From NCBI GenBank assembly GCA_016926925.1, contig JAFGNQ010000452.1, forward strand, positions 1 to 5,828: a stretch of DNA of 5,828 nucleotides. The letters are read 5' to 3'. The position numbers were made by a program, and so were the translations under genes. Below are positions 1 through 5,758 of the stretch, piece by piece (position 1 is the stretch's first letter; each line of letters begins with the position of its first letter). Below the pieces are notes generated by a model. The model saw only the letters and a list, made by a program, of their open reading frames with translations, had not been told where the DNA came from and did not search any database. The stretch is from Candidatus Aminicenantota bacterium. GTDB taxonomy: Bacteria > Acidobacteriota > Aminicenantia > Aminicenantales > Aminicenantaceae.

Positions 1-50
1 CTGGCCTGTCACGCCAGAGGTCGCGAGTTCGAGTCTCGTCGGCCCCGCCA
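1..50 (+). tRNA. tRNA-Asp (GTC), 3' part, cut by the window edge
   Basis: The window opens inside the anticodon arm. The stem ctggc/gccag closes a 7-nt loop ctgtcac, whose middle bases GTC read as Asp. A short variable region follows, then the T arm gcgag-ttcgagt-ctcgt with a consensus TTCGA loop. Next come the 3' acceptor strand cggcccc, discriminator G (the usual identity base for tRNA-Asp) and an encoded CCA ending at 50. About 26 bases of the 5' part, with the acceptor 5' strand and D arm, lie outside the window. The tRNA points away from the unknown left flank, and the next gene is convergent with it. tRNA 3' ends are common integration sites, but I found no second copy of this 3' end within the window, so no island boundary is shown. 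Confidence 0.96.
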
Positions 51-111
51 GATTTTCCCCAGTTGGCTATCCCAGCGATAAACCTGATTTACTTCATTGT
101 TTCCTTCCCGA

Positions 112-666
112 TTACTCGTAGACGATCCAAAACCCGAGAAAGGAAAGATCATTGCTCCCATGATTGAAGCTGAAGTTGACCTCCAGAAAATAGGTGAAGT
201 AGTTATTGATTAGCGAATAAGAGATGAAGGTGTTTTTCAAAACTCTTTGCTTCCAAGAGGAAGCCAATCCGGAAGTGGTCAGAATCGCCATATATGCAGC
301 CGTGCTTTCTTTGACATCTCTGCGTATCAAGGAGAGACGCAGATATTTGCCGTCATCATTATCCACGCAGGCGGCATATATGGACTTGACTACCGCTCCC
401 TGCGGAAGATGAACAGGAGCATACATGACAGGATCGTAGGAACCCGAATCGTTGAAAACGGCTTCGACAAATGTCGTACGAAAGCTTCCGGGTTGAAATT
501 GATCGGAGTAGGGTGGTTTCAATGCACAGGGGGGTACAGAGAAGGCTTTTTGTTTGACTGTCGTCATGGCCGTTTCGAATTCCTTCTCGGTGATTTCCTG
601 ATTGAATGCGGCCGCAGCTAATAAAAGAAAAAAGACCAATCCCAAAAGTAACCTTGTCTTTCTCAT
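112..666 (-). CDS. Small exported beta-rich protein, function unknown
   Basis: This 184-residue protein belongs to no family I can name. The N-terminus (MRKTRLLLGLVFFLLLAAAA) is a clear Sec signal peptide: Arg/Lys n-region, leucine-rich core, Ala run with cleavage near residue 20. The mature part is rich in beta-prone and aromatic stretches and has two cysteines (47 and 100) that could form a disulfide. The segment at 82-105 (APVHLPQGA, then a CVDNDDGK turn) resembles secreted beta-sandwich proteins in which 'LPxGA...DND' precedes a strand ending in 'LIRR'. That resemblance is from memory. The frame is open up to an ATG at 756, but I chose the ATG at 666 because it has a GGGAGG ribosome site 8 nt upstream and starts the signal peptide exactly. 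The longer start would add 30 charged residues before it and would sit upstream of the promoter at 712-740. It is divergent from the amidohydrolase gene at 841 and convergent with the tRNA. Likely periplasmic, surface or secreted. Confidence 0.85.
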   Translation of the reverse strand: MRKTRLLLGLVFFLLLAAAAFNQEITEKEFETAMTTVKQKAFSVPPCALKPPYSDQFQPGSFRTTFVEAVFNDSGSYDPVMYAPVHLPQGAVVKSIYAACVDNDDGKYLRLSLIRRDVKESTAAYMAILTTSGLASSWKQRVLKNTFISYSLINNYFTYFLEVNFSFNHGSNDLSFLGFWIVYE

Positions 667-674
667 TTTCAAAC

Positions 675-680
675 CCTCCC
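675..680 (-). promoter_or_regulatory. Ribosome binding site fixing the start at 666
   Basis: On the minus strand this reads GGGAGG, inside AGGGAGGG, with 8 nt to the ATG at 666-664. It is the reason for rejecting the longer start at 756. Confidence 0.8.
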
Positions 681-711
681 TTAATTTGAAAAAATCCCTT
701 TTGGTGTAATA

Positions 712-740
712 ATTAAATCTCACCCGGCTAACCATGTCAA
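712..740 (-). promoter_or_regulatory. Sigma-70-type promoter for the small exported protein
   Basis: The minus strand has a perfect -35 box TTGACA (740-735), a 17-nt spacer, and a -10 box TTTAAT (717-712, 5 of 6 to TATAAT). Transcription would start near 705, giving a 5' leader of about 40 nt that contains the ribosome site. It is the best promoter in the window. It also excludes the upstream ATG at 756, which would not be in the transcript. Confidence 0.72.
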
Positions 741-810
741 TAAAAATCTGAGGCATTCATGCCGCGATAAACTTTTTGCCGGGCGAATGCGTCTATAAAA
801 GCGAAGGCCG

Positions 811-824
811 AACTCAGCTGAGTT
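811..824. promoter_or_regulatory. Perfect 14-bp palindrome, candidate operator
   Basis: AACTCAGCTGAGTT is identical to its own reverse complement. It ends 16 nt before the ATG at 841 and directly abuts the ribosome site. Having no loop, it suits a dimeric DNA-binding protein better than an RNA hairpin. It lies in the 174-bp gap between two divergent genes. I could not find a convincing -35/-10 pair for the rightward gene; TATAAA at 794-799 is a possible -10 without a good -35. Confidence 0.4.
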
Positions 825-840
825 GAAAGGTTGAAATATC

Positions 841-1959
841 ATGCAGATGAAACATTTATTTTATCTCACTCTATCAGGGCTTATTCTGCTCTGTGTCGCA
901 TCCTTTCTCTTTCCCTGCCAGACATTCACTCTGAAAAAAGGGGATGTTCTGATCGTCGGTCATAATCTGGGCGCGAGGGATCATGTTCCAGGGACTGTCT
1001 TCATCAACAAGCGGGGCGTTCGGAAAACAGCCGTTTCCTTTAAGGAACTCCTCTCCGGCAAACCTGCGCCCAACCCTCCCCTCGAATGGGTATCCAAGTA
1101 TGGATCGGTCACCTTCAACCCCTTCTGCCGTGACTTCACCGACGGGGGGATGAATGAAGCGGGTCTTTTCATCGAGGAGATGACCCTGGACGGAACCCGA
1201 TTTCCCGAGGATGAATCCAAGCCGCTGCTGTTCATGATGCTCTGGATGCAGTATGTGCTGGACAGTTTCGAGACAGTGGACCAGGTGGCCCAAAGCGTTC
1301 ATGACCTCACGATCGACGGCTGGACCTGGCATTTTTTCACGGCCGACAGAATGGGAAACAGCGCTGTCATCGAGTTTTTGGATGGAGAGATTAAGGTCTT
1401 CAAGGGAAAGAATCTTCCTTTTCCAGTGCTCTGCAACACCAAGTATGAGGAGGAGGTCGCAAACATCGAGAGATACGAAGGCTTTGGCGGAGATGAGGAG
1501 ATAGATCTCCGGAGCAGCGAGCAGCAGCGCTTCATTCACGGCGCGCAAATGATCCGCGATTTTGATCCGGACAAAGAGGATGCCGTGGATTACGGATTCA
1601 AGATCCTCAAACAGTTCGACCGGGGCGGAACCCAATGGTCGCTGGTCTGCGATCTGAAGAACCTCGAAGCCTACTTCCGGAGCAGGGCTTCTAATTCCAT
1701 AAAGGAACTGGATCTCAAGAGTTTCGATCTATCCTGCACATCGCCGGTCAAGATGCTCGACTACCATACCGGCCTCGAGGGAAATGTCGAAAAAGATTTC
1801 TCCGACTACAGTACGGATAAAAATCGAGAAGCTCTGAAAACAGCCGTCGAAGCCCTGGGCAAAGGCTTTGAGAGCTTTTTCACTTCGCTAGGCAGCACTG
1901 TGGATGAAGTTATAGCACGATTCGCCGGCTATCCTGAAAAGACAACCTGCACAAAATAA
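841..1959 (+). CDS. Exported linear amide C-N hydrolase (choloylglycine hydrolase / penicillin V acylase superfamily)
   Basis: A 372-residue N-terminal-nucleophile (Ntn) amidase, expected to cleave linear amide bonds (bile salts, penicillin V or N-acyl amides in known relatives); the substrate here is unknown. Residues 1-25 are a hydrophobic signal sequence. Cys26 (FPCQTFTLKKGD) fits the catalytic Cys that becomes N-terminal after processing. Family landmarks follow in order: INKRGVRKTA at 55-64; GGMNEAGL at 102-109, whose Asn105 fits bile salt hydrolase Asn82; TADRMGNSAVIEFLDG at 167-182; PVLCNT at 195-200, whose Asn199 fits Asn175; QRF at 229-231, whose Arg230 fits Arg228; GGTQWSLVCDLKN at 262-274. 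The length is normal for an exported member. Oddity: the usual GRNxD after the nucleophile reads GHNLG (40-44), so Arg18 and Asp21 of the classical site appear replaced by His41 and Gly44. The start has AAAGG 10 nt upstream; the ATG at 847 would be too far from it. Monocistronic by context. Confidence 0.92.
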   Translation: MQMKHLFYLTLSGLILLCVASFLFPCQTFTLKKGDVLIVGHNLGARDHVPGTVFINKRGVRKTAVSFKELLSGKPAPNPPLEWVSKYGSVTFNPFCRDFTDGGMNEAGLFIEEMTLDGTRFPEDESKPLLFMMLWMQYVLDSFETVDQVAQSVHDLTIDGWTWHFFTADRMGNSAVIEFLDGEIKVFKGKNLPFPVLCNTKYEEEVANIERYEGFGGDEEIDLRSSEQQRFIHGAQMIRDFDPDKEDAVDYGFKILKQFDRGGTQWSLVCDLKNLEAYFRSRASNSIKELDLKSFDLSCTSPVKMLDYHTGLEGNVEKDFSDYSTDKNREALKTAVEALGKGFESFFTSLGSTVDEVIARFAGYPEKTTCTK

Positions 1960-1980
1960 AATACAATTTGATTGAAGCAT

Positions 1981-2000
1981 GAGATTGCGAATCTCCTTTT
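1981..2000 (+). terminator. Weak rho-independent terminator after the amide hydrolase
   Basis: GAGATT and AATCTC form a perfect 6-bp stem around a GCG loop (1981-1995), followed by C and four T (1997-2000). It begins 21 nt after the stop at 1959. The stem is short and AT-rich and the T run brief, so termination may be incomplete. Confidence 0.45.
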
Positions 2001-2040
2001 CATCGCGTTTTGATCCGCTGCATTTCCGTTTCCAGGCGCG

Positions 2041-2094
2041 AAAAAAATTATAAAATAAAGATACTTGACATGTTGATAGGAGTTTGATGATATT
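2041..2094 (+). promoter_or_regulatory. Candidate promoter with AT-rich upstream element before the small ORF
   Basis: A perfect -35 box TTGACA sits at 2065-2070. At 18-nt spacing there is GATATT (2089-2094, 4 of 6 to TATAAT). Just upstream, 2041-2060 is almost pure A/T with an A tract, like an UP element. Transcription would begin near 2101, about 56 nt before the GTG at 2157. The -10 box is the weak part. Confidence 0.5.
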
Positions 2095-2156
2095 AAGGCA
2101 CTCGCGTCGATGATGCAACAACTTTCGCTGTACTGAGCAGGAATAGAGTCACCTTT

Positions 2157-2480
2157 GTGAAAAACAAGACCAGCCTTTTAATAAAACTGCATAATCTCAA
2201 GTGTAAGCTCTACAAGGATAAAGTTGTCATAGACGACAACGTGAAATGCTCCATAGATATTCTGAGATCTCCCTCTTCTCCCATTTTCAAGGCGCGCGGA
2301 ATCATAGAAACCACGATATCCCTTCCTGTTACTTCGAGTGATGTGGAAACATATTCTCATTTTGAACTGAGTTTCAACGAGCCCATAGAAGGTGTTTCAC
2401 GAATAATCATCATCTTAGGGGAGATCGATTGGGACACCAAGAAAAAAGCGAAGTTCGAATCTTTGTCTTACAAAAGATAA
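2157..2480 (+). CDS. Small hypothetical protein (107 aa)
   Basis: I do not recognise this protein. It has a basic start (MKNKTSLLIKL), no signal peptide or membrane span, and a body of alternating hydrophobic and charged residues that suggests beta strands (for example GIIETTISL at 48-56 and SRIIIILGEIDW at 80-91). It ends in a Lys-rich tail. Support for a real gene is the candidate promoter 56-90 nt upstream, a 107-codon open frame and ordinary composition. Against it are a GTG start with no good ribosome site (AGGA lies 14 nt away), no in-frame ATG, and no familiar motif. The frame stays open upstream to 2097 without a standard start codon, so it could also be the surviving 3' part of a broken gene. 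The following gap looks like remnant DNA, which fits that second view. Confidence 0.5.
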   Translation: MKNKTSLLIKLHNLKCKLYKDKVVIDDNVKCSIDILRSPSSPIFKARGIIETTISLPVTSSDVETYSHFELSFNEPIEGVSRIIIILGEIDWDTKKKAKFESLSYKR

Positions 2481-2577
2481 GAACCACGTTCCATGAGCGC
2501 GGCCGACACCCCCCACTGCTCAACGAGCTTTAGGACCTCGAAATCCCGGCTGAACTAGGCCGAAATGTCCTTCCGGG

Positions 2578-2626
2578 TGACACGCCTCCTGTAAGCTCCG
2601 GATGCTGGTCGAAACTGACACGCCTC
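2578..2626. repeat. Two exact copies of an 11-bp direct repeat in a gene-free gap
   Basis: TGACACGCCTC occurs at 2578-2588 and again at 2616-2626, 38 bp apart. The surrounding 2490-2635 stretch is GC-richer than the AT-rich DNA on both sides and has no credible ORF. Repeats of this kind are found at the ends of some insertion sequences (IS21-type ends have several), but no transposase is visible, so an IS remnant is only a possibility. Confidence 0.55.
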
Positions 2627-2635
2627 AAGGGCGGA

Positions 2636-2662
2636 TTGATTTTTTATGGATATATAAATAAT
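2636..2662 (+). promoter_or_regulatory. Weak promoter candidate for the pentein-fold enzyme
   Basis: TTGATT at 2636-2641 could be a -35 box and AATAAT at 2657-2662 a -10 box, but the 15-nt spacing is short. The region 2640-2680 is strongly AT-rich, as promoter regions usually are. It gives a leader of roughly 30 nt. Confidence 0.3.
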
Positions 2663-2697
2663 TTTAAGAAAAAGTTATTGGAGGGAGGAGACAAACC

Positions 2698-4176
2698 ATG
2701 AATCGGCAGCGGAGAATGCGTCATAAATTGTGTTTTTTCTTGGGACTTGGGTTCATCTTTTTTAGTCTTATCTCGATTTTGCCATCCTGGGGCCAAGGAT
2801 TGGTTTCCAACGTTGAGGGAAAAATCCACGTCGTCATCCTCCATTACGGGGATGGAAGCTGGGGAACTTTCTGGCATGACATGACAGTCTATTTTCGGGA
2901 TCTGATGGATAAAATGAGCGAGGACGTAGCCTTTGTGGTTGTTTTGGGCAAGGATACCAGAGCGAATAAGGCCAGGGAGATTTTACAGCCTTATGCTGTG
3001 AAGAAACTTCCCGACGGAACACCCCGGGTAAAATTTTTGACAGTCGATGTCGAAACAAACGAATTCTATCCCTGGTCCCGCGATGCGTATCTGATACTGG
3101 CCGATGGGGAGCACAACCTCACTTTTCTGGATGTCGGATTTGGAGAAAAGCCTTTTCCCATCGTCAACTTCGACGATATCTTCGCGAATGCCAAATCACT
3201 GGCAGGTGTCATTCACCGCGGGGGCGGGAACATAAGGACGACATCCGAGGAGATGATCATAGGTATGGACACCATGCTGGGCATATCCCTCCCTTCAAGG
3301 GGAAGCTTTTTGTCTGAACCGGAGGAGAATCTTTATATGGAGGCCAAAGAGCTCAAACCCGAAGACGTCCCTCTTTTCAAGGCCAGATTCGAAGCCTATT
3401 GCCGTTTTATCCATAAGGTTTTGGCGCCGGACCGGAATCTGGTCATTCCCGGTATGGAAGACTTTTTTGCCCGACTGGAAAAGGGAGAATTTCCCTTCGA
3501 GAGAAAAAACGTCTGGCACACAGGGGCTCAGGCCGCCTACCATACGGATGTCTACTTGGGATTAGGCTATAAAGATGAGGAGGGAAAAAGAGTTATTTTC
3601 ATCGCTGACAGCAAATTGGGGGCTCAGGTGGTGGAAGGGATGACTCCCGAAGAGAGGAGGCAGGTAGAGAGAGCCCTGCCCGGAGTTCTCACAAAAGAGG
3701 GTTTCACGGCCTGCGGCATCCCGGTGACTGCTGAACAGATCGCACAAAGGTTTCAGTGGGAAAAAAACAGGCTTCTTGATAAATGTCTGGAGGCGGCAGG
3801 CAAAGCTTCGGATGCGCTGGATAAGGCGGCGCAGCGGATGGAAAATCTCGGGTATAGAGTGGTCAGAATTCCGTATCTTCCCAACGGTCTCGTATCCAAA
3901 GGCTTTTTCGGTGATGTCTTGGGCATGAGTTTCAACTATTCCAATATACTGACCGAAGTCTATGAAAATGTGAAAAAAGTATACATACCGGAATTCGGTT
4001 TCCCCCAGCTGGATGAGGCGGCCGTTAAAGCCTATCGAAGCGCTGGATTTCAAGTCGTCGTCATCGATGGGTTTGTAACTCACGGCGTAACCACCATTCA
4101 AGATGGTGCCGGCCTCGATTGCCTCACTTCGGAGATTCGTTTTCCCGTGCGCTGGGCCGAGAATCCCCCAAACTAA
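2698..4176 (+). CDS. Exported pentein-fold enzyme (agmatine/arginine deiminase-like guanidino-modifying superfamily)
   Basis: A 492-residue protein with a Sec signal peptide (basic RRMRHK, then a hydrophobic core to about residue 30). Agmatine deiminase-like landmarks occur in the right order. PWSRDAYL at 125-132 gives Asp129 of the 'RD' motif. GGGNI at 175-179 occupies the 'EGGNI' site. HTD at 282-284 gives the catalytic His and second Asp. FNYSNILTE at 412-420 and YIPEFG at 429-434 match the 'YxN...vPqyG' part. DGAGLDCLTSEIRFP at 469-483 ends in the nucleophile, Cys475. Family members hydrolyse or transfer guanidino groups; this one's substrate is unknown. The Glu of EGGNI is replaced by Gly175, with Arg174 just before. 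It is longer than cytoplasmic agmatine deiminases (about 350-370 aa): extra helical sequence lies at about 205-275 and, with EERR and coiled-coil-like segments, 313-385. The start is well fixed by GGAGGGAGGAG 7 nt before the ATG. Likely periplasmic or secreted, single gene, convergent with the sulfatase. Confidence 0.88.
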   Translation: MNRQRRMRHKLCFFLGLGFIFFSLISILPSWGQGLVSNVEGKIHVVILHYGDGSWGTFWHDMTVYFRDLMDKMSEDVAFVVVLGKDTRANKAREILQPYAVKKLPDGTPRVKFLTVDVETNEFYPWSRDAYLILADGEHNLTFLDVGFGEKPFPIVNFDDIFANAKSLAGVIHRGGGNIRTTSEEMIIGMDTMLGISLPSRGSFLSEPEENLYMEAKELKPEDVPLFKARFEAYCRFIHKVLAPDRNLVIPGMEDFFARLEKGEFPFERKNVWHTGAQAAYHTDVYLGLGYKDEEGKRVIFIADSKLGAQVVEGMTPEERRQVERALPGVLTKEGFTACGIPVTAEQIAQRFQWEKNRLLDKCLEAAGKASDALDKAAQRMENLGYRVVRIPYLPNGLVSKGFFGDVLGMSFNYSNILTEVYENVKKVYIPEFGFPQLDEAAVKAYRSAGFQVVVIDGFVTHGVTTIQDGAGLDCLTSEIRFPVRWAENPPN

Positions 4177-4185
4177 GCAGTCTCA

Positions 4186-4220
4186 CACCGCGGTGATACG
4201 TCTCCCGGCGTACGGTTCGG
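4186..4220. other. Convergent gap with a 10-bp palindrome and an intron-domain-V-like string
   Basis: The 50-bp space between two convergent stop codons (4176 and 4227) holds the perfect palindrome CACCGCGGTG (4186-4195) and, after it, CGTACGGTTCGG (4209-4220). The palindrome has no loop and no T tract, so it is not a good terminator. The second string resembles the 3' half of bacterial group II intron domain V. The matching 5' half is not present, so no intron is called. Confidence 0.35.
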
Positions 4221-4226
4221 TTTCGG

Positions 4227-5741
4227 TCAAGGATTGTTCAACCAGGGATCTCCGGTCTTATCAAGCCAGGGATTCAGCTCTTCTTCCACCAGGCGTCTTA
4301 CAAGATCCGGTTGTGCCTCGGCGCTGTTCACGAGTTGATAAGGATCGTTGACATTGTCGTGCAGCATGGTTGCCTTCGGACTGTCCGGCATTTTGCTGAT
4401 GACCAGAGTGTGCGTATGCGTTCTCACGCCCCGGCGCCCCCATGAAGGTTTGCCCAAAGGGACTCGTAAATAGAGTTGGGACGTCGGGCGTTTATACCCG
4501 CCCCCCCGGAGAAGAGGGGCAAAGCTGGCACCCTCGACCTCGTCCGGAACATCTTCCTTGAAACCCATCAAATCAAGCAACGACGGGCAGATATCGGGCA
4601 TGGAGATCAGCGAATCATCCTGCCCTGCAGATATCTTGTCAGGCCAGCGGATCAGAAGAGGGATGCGCATGGCTTCCTCGTAATGGTTGTTTTTCGAGCC
4701 CTGGTTGTGAATGCCAAGACAGTTGCCGTGATCGGAAAGAAAGACGACAATGGTCTCCGTCTCGGTGCCGGCTGTCCTCAGGGCCTCTAAAATCCGGCCG
4801 AACTGTTCATCGACTCCGGATATCGCGGCCAAATAATTTTTTATGTGTTTGCGGTAAAACTTTCCCCATTTTTGATCTGCCGGCGGTATGTTGGGACGTT
4901 GGCACAGCTCCTCCAGATCCTTGTCACCGTACATCTCCACATATCTCTGCGGAACCTCCCCGTAGGGGGGATGCGGGGGATTCATGGAAACGACCAGAGC
5001 CCAGGGTTTTTTGGAATCGCGGAATCTTCCGTCCTCATTGTGGACATACCGGACTGCAAGATCGGCCTCATGGATGGGGCCCCATTCATGAATCGTGAAT
5101 GCTTTGTCCCGGGGGGTGTCTGTTGCCCAATACACGGGAGTTAGATGGTGGAGGCTCGTATTGTTGGCGTACCAAAAGTCAAACCCGTGTCGTCTCCCTG
5201 GCGGGCACCATTCGTTCCAGATGAGACCGCCGCTCTTTTCGGGACTGTCCACATAGGGCTTTTTGGGCGACTCCAGATGCCACTTACCGATGTAACCGAG
5301 GCTGTAGCCGTTGTCCTTGAGGACGTCGGACCAGCATCTCTCCGAGATCCCGAGCTCATATCCGTACTTTGCACTCCCGCTGTGACAGTTATTCAGCACA
5401 TGGTGGGAATGAGGATATTTTCCGGTCATGAGCATTCCCCGCGAAGGGCTGCACAACGGGTAATTGCTGACGGCTTGAGAGAAAACGACGCTTTGACGGG
5501 CAAAGCGAGCAAGATTCGGAGTGAAGGCGAGATTCCTGTCTGAAAAGCCCAACACCTGTCCGCTCATCTGGTCGGTTACCACGACGAGCAGGTTGGGATG
5601 TGCGTCCGACGAAGGCATCTTTTTTCCGGAACATGCCCAGCCGCCCAGGGCGACGGCAGCACCCCTTGCCAGGGATTTATGGAGAAACTCCCGGCGCGAA
5701 ACACTGCTTCCGAATAAATGCGTTGGCTTTTTAACGGCCAT
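4227..5741 (-). CDS. Tat-exported sulfatase (arylsulfatase-type, alkaline phosphatase superfamily)
   Basis: A 504-residue sulfate ester hydrolase. The N-terminus has a twin-arginine motif, SRREFL at 15-20, then a hydrophobic stretch and GWACSG; Cys37 might be a lipid anchor, but the lipobox is imperfect. The sulfatase signature PLCSPSRGMLMTG (95-107) is complete: Cys97 would be converted to formylglycine and Arg101 assists. The second signature, GYSLGYIGKWHL (145-156), supplies Lys153 and His155. Metal ligands and other site residues are visible: Asp57-Gln58, SDHG at 336-339, and Lys350 in SKNNHYEE. PPHPPY at 255-260 is also typical. The end, DKTGDPW, is a natural family C-terminus, so the gene is whole. 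The substrate (aryl, glycan or steroid sulfate) cannot be told. Maturation needs a formylglycine-generating enzyme or anaerobic sulfatase-maturating enzyme encoded elsewhere, acting before Tat export. The ATG at 5741 is the only start that keeps the Tat motif, yet it has no ribosome site. Confidence 0.96.
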   Translation of the reverse strand: MAVKKPTHLFGSSVSRREFLHKSLARGAAVALGGWACSGKKMPSSDAHPNLLVVVTDQMSGQVLGFSDRNLAFTPNLARFARQSVVFSQAVSNYPLCSPSRGMLMTGKYPHSHHVLNNCHSGSAKYGYELGISERCWSDVLKDNGYSLGYIGKWHLESPKKPYVDSPEKSGGLIWNEWCPPGRRHGFDFWYANNTSLHHLTPVYWATDTPRDKAFTIHEWGPIHEADLAVRYVHNEDGRFRDSKKPWALVVSMNPPHPPYGEVPQRYVEMYGDKDLEELCQRPNIPPADQKWGKFYRKHIKNYLAAISGVDEQFGRILEALRTAGTETETIVVFLSDHGNCLGIHNQGSKNNHYEEAMRIPLLIRWPDKISAGQDDSLISMPDICPSLLDLMGFKEDVPDEVEGASFAPLLRGGGYKRPTSQLYLRVPLGKPSWGRRGVRTHTHTLVISKMPDSPKATMLHDNVNDPYQLVNSAEAQPDLVRRLVEEELNPWLDKTGDPWLNNP

Positions 5742-5752
5742 AATTTATTGTC

Positions 5753-5758
5753 ATTATA
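5753..5758 (-). promoter_or_regulatory. TATAAT -10 box very close to the sulfatase start
   Basis: The minus strand has a perfect TATAAT whose last base is 11 nt from the ATG at 5741. At normal spacing the -35 region (about 5781-5776, GTAATC) is poor. If used, transcription would start only about 5 nt before the ATG or at it, giving a leaderless or almost leaderless mRNA. That would explain the missing Shine-Dalgarno site. The remaining upstream sequence to 5828 shows no gene. Confidence 0.45.

Noticed and set aside
1..50. tRNA-Asp 3' end as an integration (att) site
   Set aside because: No second copy of the tRNA end and no integrase gene is seen in the window.
65..84. Imperfect hairpin between the tRNA and the minus-strand gene as a terminator
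   Set aside because: The minus-strand RNA could form about 7 pairs with a bulge and a G-U pair, but no U tract follows, so it is too weak to call.
224..621. Two overlapping plus-strand open frames (224-412 and 247-621)
   Set aside because: Both are antisense to the exported protein gene at 112-666, which has a signal peptide, ribosome site and near-consensus promoter.
776..799. TTGCCG and TATAAA as a promoter for the amide hydrolase
   Set aside because: The spacing is only 12 nt, too short for a sigma-70 promoter.
874..1635. 253-codon minus-strand open frame inside the amide hydrolase gene
   Set aside because: It lies fully antisense to a gene with clear family motifs, and its translation shows no domain or signal; it is a shadow of good coding sequence.
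3562..4101. 179-codon minus-strand open frame inside the pentein gene
   Set aside because: It is antisense to conserved catalytic motifs of the plus-strand gene and has no recognisable features.
4103..4351. Plus-strand open frame spanning the convergent gap
   Set aside because: It overlaps the catalytic C-terminus of the pentein gene and the antisense of the sulfatase end, has no ribosome site, and its translation is not protein-like.
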